DNA of 59,623 bases from Fimbriimonadaceae bacterium (GTDB taxonomy: Bacteria > Armatimonadota > UBA10988), in assembly GCA_020850355.1 (NCBI GenBank), contig JADZEX010000047.1, positions 1-59,623 of the forward strand, given 5' to 3'. The position numbers and the translations under genes were made by a program. Below the pieces are notes generated by a model. The model had not been told where the DNA came from. It searched no databases and worked only from the letters and a program-made list of their open reading frames with translations. How positions within the stretch are numbered: position 1 is the stretch's first letter; every line of letters begins with the position of its first letter. Shown here piece by piece: positions 44,704 to 55,100 of the stretch.

Positions 44704-47093
44704 CGGCCGGCCTGACCAGGCAGCAGATCCAGGCGGACGGCGGTGACCAGCCGGCCACTGGCCGCCGGGTGGCGCAAGACGATGGTCGTCAACGGTCGAC
44801 GGCCGAGTTGGCGGGGAGGGATCAGCTCGATCGTCGCCCCCGCGGGCGGCGTCAGCAGCGCCCGGCCGCGCCGGCCCTGCAACACGAGCCGGTCGCCGGC
44901 GCGCGAGACGGGCAAGGGCGTGTGCCAGAGGAACTCGACCCCGGCACCGCCGAGCCGTTCATACTCGTCGACGATGCTGAGCTGCTCGGGCGACGGCGAG
45001 TCGAAGCGGCGCTTCCAGGAGCGATAGTGCGCCGGCCAGAGCACCCCGGGGTTGAGACTGGCGCGAAACTGCTGAAGGTCTCCGGTGGCTTCTGGGATGA
45101 CCGCCACCGAAGCCGGGTTGGCGGGCGCCGGGCGGGGTGCTGCGGCAGCCGCCAACGGCACCAGCAGATTGTGGTGCTGGGCGTGCTTCATCGTGTTGGC
45201 AGCGGCGTCGGCGTAGACCAGACCGCCTGGATCGGCCGCGAAGGTGTCGCCAGCGAACTCCAGCACGAAGCTGCCGCGGTCTTCGTGGTTGTGCCCGGCG
45301 CGGGCCGGACCGCCGCAGACCACCAGCTTCACCCACTCGCCGCCAAGCCGCCGGGTCGACGCGGCGAAGCCGCTGCTGGGAAGCCGCACGAACGGCTCGT
45401 AGTGGTCGGGTTCGACGCCGCCCAGGTCCGGCGCCGGCAAGGCCCAGAGGGCCAAGTCAGCGCGCTGCGCCGGCGGCTGCGCGGCGAGCATCCGGGCCGC
45501 CGTGCCGCCTGGCCGGATCTTCGCCAGCACCGCCAGCGTCGCGGCGCTGACACCCGCCCACGGCCCGCCCTGCGCATCGCTGTTGAGGATCAGCGAGAGC
45601 GGCTGCTCGGTGCTGCGGAAGACCTCCAGGTAGTTGTCAGTCGCCGCCAAGAGCGGCGGGAGCAGCTCGCGGAGCGGCTTGCCGCGGGCCGTGCCGTAGA
45701 TGCTCAGGGCTGGCAGGGCGTTGGCCAGCGTGTAGGACAGGTAGCCGGTGCCTTCCGGGAAGCCGCCGTCGGCCGCCAGAATCTGTGCCAGGCTCTCGTT
45801 CAGTTCGGCGCAGGCCAGGTCGGTGTAAGGCGCGACATGGGCCCAGCCGGGCTGCTTCTCGAGCAGGGCGTAGACCGCCAGGCGGCCCATCGAAAAGACC
45901 GCCAACTGGTTGCAGCCGAAGATGTAGGGGTGGCGCCAGGCGACGAAGTTGATGTTGCCCAGCCCATCTTCGGCCAGCCGCCGGACGACCAGGGCCTGGC
46001 CGGCCGGGGTCAGCCAGGCTCCGGCGAGATCGGCCGCGATGGCCACCTCGTAGCACAGCGCGGCTTGGGCGAAGGAGCGCTGCTCCCAGGCGCTGTCAGG
46101 GAAGGCCGTCACGAAGTCGACGTCCCAGTGGGGGATCAGCGCCGCCTGCACCACGGCCTTGGCGACCTCGCGGAGCGACTCCTGATCGGCGGCCAGGGCC
46201 GCGCGTTGGGCGCCGTCCAGCAGGCTCACCAGCCGGCCGTCGGCGTTGCTCAGCGCCACCCGGCCGCGGTTGTCGCGGCGGCCGAAGAGGCCCTCGTTGG
46301 CCAGGCCCAGGTGAGCTGCCAGGACCACCGCACTGCGCAACCCGAGGGGGGCCGGCTGTCCGGCTTGGACCGCCGCCTGCCGCTCGCGGAAGGCCTCCGG
46401 CGGGCACAGCAGGTGGTACAACGGCGCCCCCTCGGCGGGGCTGGGTGCGGCGCGCAGGAAGGCCTCCAGCGGCTGCTCCGCGAAGGACTGCCACTGGGCC
46501 GCTTCGCGGGCCGCCCAGTCGGGATTGCGGAGCCCGAGCCAGAGCAGGTTGGCCGTTTGCGCGCCGGCCGCGCCCGCGCCGAGCCGGATCTGCACCTCCC
46601 GCAGGCGGCTGGCCCGCGGCAAGGGCAGGACGTGCTGATCGGTGTGCGAGACCGTGGCGACGAACTCCTGCTCGACCGGGCCCAGGTCGGTGACCGCCCG
46701 CAGGTGGATCCGACCGCCGCGGGGCACCCCGGCGCTCAGCACGAGGTGCGTGTAGGGACCCAGCGCGACCCCGTCTCCAGCGTAGCGTCGCCGCAACGTC
46801 GGGCCGGCGCCGGGAGCGGCCGCCGTCCAGTCGACGATCACCATGCACCAGTACTGCGCGCAGCTTGCCGGCCCGCTGTCGGGGGCCTGCGTCCAATGCG
46901 ACCAGGCTTCCAGCGCCGGATCCCACCAGGGCTCCAGGATGGCGTCACCGCCACTGACCGGGGTCACGCGAGTGACGTCCGGCGGCGCCGCTGGCGCGCC
47001 ATCCAGGTCGGCCGCGGCAGCCAGCGCGGCGCCCCCCAGCCACGCGCCGGCCGTGATCACGGCGGTGCTGGCAGTCAGCAGCAACAGGTTCAC
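44700..47093 (-). CDS. Heparinase II/III-like polysaccharide lyase
   Basis: 797 residues with an N-terminal hydrophobic segment (LLLLTASTAVITAGAWLGG), so it should be exported. The first 160 residues look like a beta domain. The middle is an alpha/alpha toroid (DGGFPEGTGYLSYTLANALPALSIYG, ILNSDAQGGPWAGVSAA), followed by the beta-sandwich heparinase domain with GPARAGHNHEDRGSFVLEFAGDTFAADPGG. His and Asp/Glu in HNHEDRGSF are the usual catalytic-region residues. The family degrades heparin, heparan, alginate or other acidic glycans. GTG 47093 was chosen for the following signal-like segment and 35-nt distance to the previous gene; an upstream in-frame start at 47159 would overlap that gene. Confidence 0.85.
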   Translation of the reverse strand: MNLLLLTASTAVITAGAWLGGAALAAAADLDGAPAAPPDVTRVTPVSGGDAILEPWWDPALEAWSHWTQAPDSGPASCAQYWCMVIVDWTAAAPGAGPTLRRRYAGDGVALGPYTHLVLSAGVPRGGRIHLRAVTDLGPVEQEFVATVSHTDQHVLPLPRASRLREVQIRLGAGAAGAQTANLLWLGLRNPDWAAREAAQWQSFAEQPLEAFLRAAPSPAEGAPLYHLLCPPEAFRERQAAVQAGQPAPLGLRSAVVLAAHLGLANEGLFGRRDNRGRVALSNADGRLVSLLDGAQRAALAADQESLREVAKAVVQAALIPHWDVDFVTAFPDSAWEQRSFAQAALCYEVAIAADLAGAWLTPAGQALVVRRLAEDGLGNINFVAWRHPYIFGCNQLAVFSMGRLAVYALLEKQPGWAHVAPYTDLACAELNESLAQILAADGGFPEGTGYLSYTLANALPALSIYGTARGKPLRELLPPLLAATDNYLEVFRSTEQPLSLILNSDAQGGPWAGVSAATLAVLAKIRPGGTAARMLAAQPPAQRADLALWALPAPDLGGVEPDHYEPFVRLPSSGFAASTRRLGGEWVKLVVCGGPARAGHNHEDRGSFVLEFAGDTFAADPGGLVYADAAANTMKHAQHHNLLVPLAAAAAPRPAPANPASVAVIPEATGDLQQFRASLNPGVLWPAHYRSWKRRFDSPSPEQLSIVDEYERLGGAGVEFLWHTPLPVSRAGDRLVLQGRRGRALLTPPAGATIELIPPRQLGRRPLTTIVLRHPAASGRLVTAVRLDLLPGQAGR

Positions 47094-47128
47094 GGGCTCT
47101 CTCCCGGCGCTCCCGACAGTCGCCGGCG

Positions 47129-50100
47129 TCAGGCTCCCGGGGCCACCTGCAGCTCCCACAGCCAGCGCTCGCCACCCGGCTGCAGCGGCTCGGGCGGGTT
47201 GTCGAGCAGGTGCTGCAGGGTGGCCGTGACCGTCTGCAGGGCCACCTCACGCTGCGGGTTGAAGCCGCCCAGACGCCACAGGTAGCCCCAGCCACCGAGG
47301 CGGTAGCCACCGGCGTAGTCGTCGCGCACGCCGCGCAGCAGGACCACCTCGGGGCGCACCCCGCGGGCCGCCAGGCCACGGTTGACCGGCGTCTGCAACT
47401 GCGTGATGGCGGCCGCCGCGGCGCCCAGCCAGCGCTGGCCGGCGGGCGTCACGGTGAGCGGCTCCGGCGGCGCCTGCACCTCGCCGCCGCCGACTGGCAG
47501 ACCGAGCCGCTCGGCGCCCGACGGGCCGATCCGATCGTCGCCCTGGGGGCCGGCCGCTGTGTGCAGGCTGTAGCCGCCGGTCTCCCACCAGTTGCCGCCG
47601 CCGCGGACGTATTGCCGGATGCGCTCCAGCATCGGCACCGCCGGGCCGTCGCTCGGGAAGGTCTCGCCGTACGGGTTGACGATCCCCAGCCACCGCCGCG
47701 CGCCGGCCTCGAGGGCCGCCAGCAGCGCCTCGCGGGTGGTGATCGCCTCGACCGGCAGCCCGGCCGCGCGGAGCGTCGTCAACCACTCGGTCGGCGTGAC
47801 GGTGACCCAGCTTGGGTTGATGCCCGCGATCTGCAGGACGCCGATCCGCGGGGCGCCACCCGGCCACTGGCGCGGCGGCAAGGCGGCCAGTTCGGCCGGC
47901 GGGGCGGCCTGCGGCGCTTCGGCGCGGGCCGGCAGCGTGACCTTCAAGACGGCGCCGGTGGCCGTGGCGGTCAGCGGCTGCCCGGCCAGCGTCACCCGCG
48001 GCGCCGGCACCGCCTGGGGCAACTCCACGGCGACGGTCTGCAGGGCCTGCGCGCGAACCCAGACGGTGGCGCCGCGGCCGTTGCTTTGAGCCACGAAGCT
48101 GTGCCCCTCGTCGCCCCCGTCGACGCCGCCCAACGACCGCAGGTTGGCCGCCAGCAGCCCAGGCGCGGTGGCCCGGAAGCCGTAGCCGGCCAGTTCCTGA
48201 CCGGCGTCGGCGAGCGGCTCCGGATCGAGGTTGGCGACCACCCGCAGCTCGCCGTGTTGCGAACGGATCAGCCCGTCGCGGTCGCGCCGGTCGTTGGCGC
48301 GGTCGTGGCTCCAGGCCAGCAGCGGCTGGCCGACCCCGCGGGCGAGGACCGACTTCTGCAGGCGGTCCAGCCAGGCCAGCCACTGCGCGATCCGCGGCTG
48401 GGTCAGCCCGCCAGCGCCGCAGGAGAAGTTCATGTTGAAGCCCAGGCCGACGGTCCAGGCGACGAGCTGCCGATTGGTCACGAACTGGCCCAGATCGTGG
48501 TAGTTCAGCAGCGCCTTGTCGTGGGCCAGGGCGTTCGCCAACGGGTAGATCCGCCAGTGCCGCGGCGAGACCTCGGTGCGCAGCAGGCGCCGCCAGTCCG
48601 GCCCGCCCTCGGTCGGGACGATCTTCCACGACAGCCCACAGAACTGCGTCTCGGCGTTCAGGATGCCGTCCCAGCCCGACTCCGTCGACAGCGGCACCAG
48701 CGCGCTGTCTTCGTCGACCATGCTGATCATGCCGGCGGCGTAGGCGTACGGCGTCGGCGAGGCGGGGTTGGTGTCGTAGACCCAGCTCCGCGCGCCACAC
48801 TGGTCTTGAAACAGCACGTCGACCGGAAAGTCGCTGGTGAACTGCGTGCGCACCAGACGATTCGCCGCCTGCACCACGGGATGCCAAAGCGTCGTCGTGA
48901 ACCCGCTGTTGGTGCCATAGCGCTCCGGTGAGAGCTTGCCGTCCAGCCGCCGCAGCAGCCCCACGTCGCCGTGGCGTTCGAAGGTCGGGCCCTTCGGGCC
49001 GTCGCACCACCAGGTCGGGTTGGTGTAGGGCATGAACAAGCTGCCGGCGGCGCGGATCTGGTCGATCAACTGGCGGAGCTCGGCGGAGCCGCTGAAGGTC
49101 GGACCGGGCGGCAGGTGGTCGGGATACTGCTTGTCGAACCCGCCCTTCAGGTAGTCGGCGAAGTGGACCAGCGTGCCAGCCGGGACTCGCGGCAGATGCT
49201 CAATCTTCTCACGCCCCGGGCCGGCGTAGTAAAGCAACACCGCGCTCCGGAGCCTGGCCAGCGTGGCCGGCTGGACTTTCGCGGCGAGGGGCCTGGTGAA
49301 GCCGTTCACCGCGGCGTAGTCGCGGAGGTTGGTGAGCACGTCGCCGCCCAGCGTCAGCCGGGCGGTGGGCGTGGTCCAGGTGGCGCCAGCGACGAGGTGC
49401 GTCCCGAAGCTGCGCTCGCACCACCCACTCTGCTCGTCGCCACCGCAGGCCAGGCGGCCGGGTACGAAGAGCTGCTGGCGGTCCCACGGCGCGCCGGCCG
49501 GCTGGGCCCGCTGCACGGCCAGGCTGCCGGCGCTGGTTTCGAGCTGCTGAAAGTCCGCGAAGGCGGCGGGATAGGCCAGCGCCATCGAGAGGTAGGGCGT
49601 CGGCCGCAATGCGGCGTAGAAGCTGTAGCCGCCGACCTCGAACCAGTTGCCACCGCTCCGGACGTAGCTGCCAATCAGCGGCACGACATCGCTGACCTGC
49701 TGCCCGGTCGGGGTCGGCAGCCACTCGCCGTAAGGGTTCAGAATCGCGGTCAGCTCGCCGCTCCGCAGCGCGGCCAGCAGCGCCGCCGGGCTGGTCAGGT
49801 CGACCAGCGTGACCCCCGGCAGAGCCGCCAGGCGGGCCCGCCAGTCGGCGACCGGAACTAGCTGCCAGCCGCCGCTGACCGGTCCGCTGGTGAGGTTGAG
49901 CAATCCGATCGAGCGCCCCGGCGCCGCCGCCGCCAGTTTGGCGATGGTGTCGCCGACCACTGCCAGGGCGGGCCCGCCCTCTGGCTCCCAGACGCCGCCA
50001 CCGATCCGCCAGAGCGCGCCACGGCCGCCCAGGCGGCTGGCCCCAAACCACGGGCCATCGGGCGAATCGACCACCACTTCGTCGACCTGCGCCCGCGTGC

Positions 50101-50797
50101 ATGGCCGGTTGACCGTCACCTTGAGCTGCGGCAACTGCGCCAGCGTCGCCGGCCGCAACCAGCGCGGCGCCGCCGGGCCGGCCACCGGGGTCGTCGCCGG
50201 GTGGCCGTCGGGCTTCATGTCGAGCCCGCCGCCGAACAGCAACTCGTAGCCCCGCGGCCCGCTGCCCTGCGGTTGCCAGGAGGCCGGGTCGTCGTCGCTC
50301 TGGCGCTGGAAGTAGCTCGGCAGGAAAGCCCACCCGACCCCTTGGCTGCCGTCGGCCGGGAAGATGTGCTGCTTGACGCGCGCCGGATCGAACCGCAGCC
50401 GGCCGGGCAGCACCACGTCGAGCACCGTGCCGGCGGTCGGCGCAACGGTCGCGCGGAGGTCGACGCCGCGCTCCCAGGGCGTCAAGGTCACCGTCACCAC
50501 CGCCGTCGGGTGGCCGTAGCGCAGCACCAGGTCGCGGTCGCGGCGTTCGGCGGTGACCGTCACGCCCTGGTCCCCGGCGGCCCGCACGGCACGGTCAGCA
50601 AGCTGCAGTTGCCACAGCCCGCCAGCCCCGGTCTGCGCCAGCGGCTCGCCCGCCGGGCTGGCAAGTTGCAGCCCGCCGGCCCGGTCGACACTCACCCGGC
50701 CGGCCGGCAGAGCCAGTTGCCAACCGCCGGCGGCAGCCGTCCACTCCGCCCCGCTGACCAGCGTCCCAGAGACCAGTAGCAGCACTGACCAACGCAT
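47129..50797 (-). CDS. Large exported protein with GH-like barrel and duplicated domain, 1222 residues
   Basis: Signal peptide MRWSVLLLVSGTLVSG. A beta-rich N-terminal domain is followed by copy 1 of a GATase-like module (about 295-400; NPYGEWLPTPTGQQV and SGGNWFEVGGYSFYA). A TIM-barrel-like section (about 530-800) has KGGFDKQYPDHLPPGP, MPYTNPTWWCDGPKGP and VDVLFQDQCGARSW. A beta sandwich and then copy 2 (about 985-1080; NPYGETFPSDGPAVP and GGGNWWETGGYSLHT) end the chain. The barrel recalls DUF6259/GH-type hydrolases, but I cannot fix the family. It lies 35 bp before the heparinase gene on the same strand, so they probably form an operon that attacks one glycan. ATG 50797 has AGAGGA upstream. 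Confidence 0.75.
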   Translation of the reverse strand: MRWSVLLLVSGTLVSGAEWTAAAGGWQLALPAGRVSVDRAGGLQLASPAGEPLAQTGAGGLWQLQLADRAVRAAGDQGVTVTAERRDRDLVLRYGHPTAVVTVTLTPWERGVDLRATVAPTAGTVLDVVLPGRLRFDPARVKQHIFPADGSQGVGWAFLPSYFQRQSDDDPASWQPQGSGPRGYELLFGGGLDMKPDGHPATTPVAGPAAPRWLRPATLAQLPQLKVTVNRPCTRAQVDEVVVDSPDGPWFGASRLGGRGALWRIGGGVWEPEGGPALAVVGDTIAKLAAAAPGRSIGLLNLTSGPVSGGWQLVPVADWRARLAALPGVTLVDLTSPAALLAALRSGELTAILNPYGEWLPTPTGQQVSDVVPLIGSYVRSGGNWFEVGGYSFYAALRPTPYLSMALAYPAAFADFQQLETSAGSLAVQRAQPAGAPWDRQQLFVPGRLACGGDEQSGWCERSFGTHLVAGATWTTPTARLTLGGDVLTNLRDYAAVNGFTRPLAAKVQPATLARLRSAVLLYYAGPGREKIEHLPRVPAGTLVHFADYLKGGFDKQYPDHLPPGPTFSGSAELRQLIDQIRAAGSLFMPYTNPTWWCDGPKGPTFERHGDVGLLRRLDGKLSPERYGTNSGFTTTLWHPVVQAANRLVRTQFTSDFPVDVLFQDQCGARSWVYDTNPASPTPYAYAAGMISMVDEDSALVPLSTESGWDGILNAETQFCGLSWKIVPTEGGPDWRRLLRTEVSPRHWRIYPLANALAHDKALLNYHDLGQFVTNRQLVAWTVGLGFNMNFSCGAGGLTQPRIAQWLAWLDRLQKSVLARGVGQPLLAWSHDRANDRRDRDGLIRSQHGELRVVANLDPEPLADAGQELAGYGFRATAPGLLAANLRSLGGVDGGDEGHSFVAQSNGRGATVWVRAQALQTVAVELPQAVPAPRVTLAGQPLTATATGAVLKVTLPARAEAPQAAPPAELAALPPRQWPGGAPRIGVLQIAGINPSWVTVTPTEWLTTLRAAGLPVEAITTREALLAALEAGARRWLGIVNPYGETFPSDGPAVPMLERIRQYVRGGGNWWETGGYSLHTAAGPQGDDRIGPSGAERLGLPVGGGEVQAPPEPLTVTPAGQRWLGAAAAAITQLQTPVNRGLAARGVRPEVVLLRGVRDDYAGGYRLGGWGYLWRLGGFNPQREVALQTVTATLQHLLDNPPEPLQPGGERWLWELQVAPGA

Positions 50798-50946
50798 CGA
50801 CTCGTCCTCTCGCTCGCCCGGCGGCCGGTTCTCGTGACGGCCACCACCGTGCAGTTGTTCCGACACTGTAACAGACCTCCAGGTACGGCGGTGACGACGC
50901 CGCGCGGCGGGGCCACACTGCACGGCGGAGCATGGAGGGAAGACGC

Positions 50947-52035
50947 ATGAAGAGCATCTGGCAGCGCGGCGGGCTGCTGGCAGCCGGCGTGGCGGTGCTG
51001 GCCTGGAGCGCGCCGGCGCAGGCCGAGGACGGCCAACCGGGCATCGTGCGACGGAGCCTGCTGGTGACGTTGCACCGTTTCCAGCGCTACTGGAAGAACC
51101 CGGCCGCGGCGGAGCCGGTCTACAACACCTGGAGCTGGCTGCCGCGGGTCGACTTGACCGTGCAGGGGCCCCTGCCCGACGGCAGCTCGATGTTCGTGGA
51201 GTTCACCAAGCCGGACGGCAAGACCTGGTGCACCAAGCAGGTCGAGGTCGAGAGCCTCGCCGACGCCAGCAGTTTCCACACCACCAACACCAACTGGCTG
51301 ACCGGCGACCCGGCGGTCGAGAAGCTGGCGATCACCGAAGTCGGTACCTGCGGGATCCAGATTCGCTGGAAGAACGCCCTGCAGGGCACCGACGAGGTGC
51401 TCTTCAAGGGCAAGTTCAAGGTGGTCAAGACGGCCAAGGACCAGAACATCCCGGAGTTCAAGGGCAAGCAGGACTTCGCGGTCGACCACGACTGGGAGCT
51501 GCCCTTCAGTTGGCTCAGCTTCGACTACACCCAGGACAGCGACCTCGAGGAGCAGTACCTCACCTGCAGCACCTGGTTCAAGGGCGAAAGCGGGGAGGAC
51601 GATCTGCAGGGCTTTCTGTTCTACAAGGGTAAGCAGGTGGACAAAGCCGGTGCCGTGAGCCAACTGTTGGCGACCACGCCGGGGATGGACAAGGGTGATC
51701 CGGTCTGGCACTCCTACGAGTTCATCTTCCTGAAGACCCGCTGGATCTCCGAAGGTGGCAGCAGCGAGGGGTACACCTGGCACCTGCTGGACAAGAACCC
51801 TGGCGACTACGAGATCAAGATCCTCCGCAAGGGCGAACTGGCCCGCAGCATCAAGTTCGCGGTCGATGCCCAGGGCGTGGTCGACAACGGCTGGGTCAAG
51901 CAGTTCAACCTGTTTGGCTACCGCAAGGTCGTCCCGACCAAGGTCCTCGGTGACCTCGACGGCAAGTGGAACCACGACGCCTGGAAGACCGACGCCTTCT
52001 ACGGCAACCCGCCGGCGGGGATCGAGCTGCCCTAG
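50947..52035 (+). CDS. Exported protein of unknown function
   Basis: 362 residues. A Sec signal peptide ends at SAPAQA-ED. The mature part is aromatic- and Lys-rich and beta-like (LPRVDLTVQGPLPDGSSMFV, DHDWELPFSWLSFDY), suggesting a secreted beta-sandwich protein. No family is recognised and no catalytic motif is visible. ATG 50947 has GGAGGGAAG upstream; a strong hairpin at 52062-52089 ends the transcript. Its Lys and aromatic content is higher than in neighbouring genes. It is divergent from the large exported gene; the 149-bp gap probably holds both promoters (minus-strand TGT-TACAGT near 50864-50873 is one candidate). Confidence 0.75.
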   Translation: MKSIWQRGGLLAAGVAVLAWSAPAQAEDGQPGIVRRSLLVTLHRFQRYWKNPAAAEPVYNTWSWLPRVDLTVQGPLPDGSSMFVEFTKPDGKTWCTKQVEVESLADASSFHTTNTNWLTGDPAVEKLAITEVGTCGIQIRWKNALQGTDEVLFKGKFKVVKTAKDQNIPEFKGKQDFAVDHDWELPFSWLSFDYTQDSDLEEQYLTCSTWFKGESGEDDLQGFLFYKGKQVDKAGAVSQLLATTPGMDKGDPVWHSYEFIFLKTRWISEGGSSEGYTWHLLDKNPGDYEIKILRKGELARSIKFAVDAQGVVDNGWVKQFNLFGYRKVVPTKVLGDLDGKWNHDAWKTDAFYGNPPAGIELP

Positions 52036-52061
52036 TTGCAGCCGGCTGCTGGAGGTCTTGA

Positions 52062-52089
52062 CGCCCCCGGGGCCGTGGCCCTGGGGGCG
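52062..52089 (+). terminator. Terminator-like hairpin after the exported unknown gene
   Basis: A GC stem of about 12 bp: CGCCCCCGGGGC (52062-52073) against GCCCTGGGGGCG, with one G-T pair and a 4-nt loop, 27 nt after the stop. There is no T tract. Confidence 0.6.
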
Positions 52090-52143
52090 CCGTCGTTGGG
52101 AGGACCGCCGGCGCTCGGGGCGAAGCCCACCGCGGAGCCCGCG

Positions 52144-55100
52144 ATGTTCCGCGCCACCTGGCTGCTGCTTTGTCTCGCCCCAGCGCTCGCCCAAACCGAC
52201 CTCGGCCGCGAGCTGGTGACCAACGGCACCTTCGCGGCCGACGCCAACCGGGACGGCTTCCCGGATGGCTTTGGCGGTGACCGCGCAACCTTGCGACTGG
52301 TCAGCGAGGACGGCAATCCGTTCATCCGGCTGGGGCGCGCTGGCCAGCGCAGCAGCGGCGGCGTCGGCGCCACGCTGAAACTGCAGCCAGCCTGGTTCAA
52401 GCTGTCCGTCAGCGTGCGGGTGCGCGCCCGGGACATCGTGCCGGGGCCCGAGAGCTGGCACAACGCCCGGATCGCGATGAGCTTCCACGACGCCGCCGGC
52501 ACGCAGGTTGGCGGCTGGCCCAACGTGCTCAACTGGCAGGGCAGCACGACCGGCTGGGTGACCGCGCAACGCGACTACCGGATTCCCGACGGCGCCACCG
52601 AACTGCGCCTCAGTGCCTCGCTGTTCGAGGCCACCGGCGAGGTCGATTACGACGACCTGAGCGTCCAGGTCAGCGCCCTGCGGCCGACCCTGCAGGACGC
52701 CGCCGCACCCGCCGGGCTGGCCTGGGGCGTGCCGGCCGACGCGGGCCAGCGCTACCTCCTGAACGGCTGGTGGCGCTTCCGACCGCTCTGGGAGTCGCCC
52801 TTGCCGACCGCCGTGCCGGCCACGGGCCAGGGCTGGGGCTACCTCAAGGTGCCCGCCGCCTGGCCGGGCTACGGCAACGAGTCGACCCGCCCCCGCGGGC
52901 CCGACATCTGGGAACTGCAGTTCACCTGGCCCCAGATCCACAGCGCCTGGTACGAACGTCCGGTGACGGTGCCAGCGGCCTGGGCTGGACGGCGCTGGTT
53001 CCTGGACCTCGATCTGCCGCAGACCGCGGCCGAGGTCTGGGTCGGCGGCCAGCGGCTGGGCGAGCTGCGCTGGCCGGGCGGCCGGATCGAACTGACCACC
53101 GCCGTACCGGCCGGGCAGACGGCGACGCTGCGGCTGCGGGTCACCACCGACCCGCTGGCCGCCGACAAACTCGTCCGGATGCGCGAGGACCTGGTGCAGC
53201 AGCTCAAAGCCGAGGTCCGCGTGCGTGGCCTGGTCGGCGATGTCGCCCTGGTCAGCGAGCCGCGTGGCCCGCGGTTGGGCACGCTGCAGGTCCGGCCCTC
53301 GGTCCGCCGCAAGCTGCTCGGCCTGGCGCTGCGCCCGCAGGAACTGCTACCGGGCGCGGCCTACCGCGTCACCGCCAGCGCGACCCCCACCGGGGCCAGT
53401 AAGCCCACCTGGACGGCCCGCTCCGGCCAACTCGGCACGGCGCAAGTCCGCGATGGCTCGCTGCTGGTCGAGCTGCCCTGGCCCAACCCGCAGCTCTGGG
53501 ACTTCGAGCAACCGCGGCTCTACGATCTGACCGTGCAGTTGCAGGACGCCGCCGGCCAGGTGCTCGATACCCAGACCACCCGCTGCGGCTTCCGCGAGTT
53601 CTGGCTGCGCGGCCGCGACCTGATCCTCAACGGCACCCCGGTCCGCTGGCGGGCGCTGTTCTTCGCCGGTCCCACGGGGTCCGAAGCGCTGATGTCACCG
53701 AGCGGCGTGCGCCTGTTCATCCGCCGCGCCCGCGCCCTCGGCTTCAACTTCGCCATCCTCAGCAACTACAGCTTCGATCCCGGCGAGACCCACGCCTTCG
53801 GCAGCCTGCTGCGCACCTGCGACGAGGAGGGGTTTGCCATCAGCTTCTCGCTGCCCCACCCTCTGCGCACGCCCGGCGCGACCGGCAGCGGGCTGGAAGA
53901 GCTCTGGCTGGCCGGCGCGGACTATGCGGTCCGCACCGCCGGCAATCACCCTTGCGTGCTGGCCTACGCGATGACCCACAACGCGCTGGGCTACCACGGC
54001 GACCAGAACCCGGCCAAGATGGATGGCGTGCACCAGCAGCGGCCGTCGGACGATCCGAACCACTACTTCAACCGCAGCCGCCAGCGCGCCGCCGCGGCCG
54101 AGGCCTACGTCCGGGCCGCCGACCCGACGCGGGAGCTGTACCACCACCAGTCGGGCAACATGGGCTCCTGGCATACCGTCAATATCTACCTCAACTGGTC
54201 GCCGCCGGCCGAGCGCAGCGAGTGGCTGAGTCACTGGGCCAGCGCCGGTACGAAGCCGCTGTTCTTCGTCGAGTGGGGTGCCCCACACCAGGCCAGTTGG
54301 GGCGGCCACCGCCAGGGGCCGTTCATCTGGCGCAACAACGTCAACAGCGAGCCGTTGGGGATCGACTACGGCGCGATGCACTTCGGCGACGCCGCCTACC
54401 GCCCAGACCCCACCATGGAAAAGTACGTCGATGCCTACGAGCGGGTCTACGCCCGGCAGCAACCGTTCCACATCAGCAGTGTGCTGGGCACGTTGTGGGA
54501 CACCCGCAACGAACTCAACAACATCGACCTGAAGACCTTCTATACCGACCTCTGCTGGCCGCGCTTGCGCACCTGGGGGCTCAGCGCCGTGTTGCCCTGG
54601 GACCAGGGCATGATGGCCTACGCCGCCAGCAGCGCACCCGAACCGCTGCCGGCGCCGGCCGCGTCCGGCGGGCCGGGCGTGCAGCCCGACCTGCTCAACA
54701 TCAGCGGCGACCACTGGTCGTCGTTCCTGCCGACCTGGGAATACAGCTCCTGGGGCCGCAGCCTGCAGCGCTGGAACCAGCCGCTGGTCGCCTACCTCGC
54801 CGGCGACCCCAACAACTTCTGCGAGCGCGGCCACAACGTCACCGCCGGCGAGACGCTCACGAAGCAGGTGGTGCTGCTGAACGACAGCCGCGCCGCGGTC
54901 AGCGGGACCTTCTCCTGGCGCCTCTCCGGCGGCCGCGCGCCGCTGGCCGAGGGCCAGGGCCGGCTCAGCGCAGCCGTCGGCGGCCAGGCCCGGGTGCCCT
55001 TCCAGGTCGCCATCCCGCGCGCCGCCAGCGGCCTGCTGACGCTCTCGATCCGCGCCCGGCTGGGAGCCGTCGAGCAGACCGACCAGCTCGACCTGCATGT

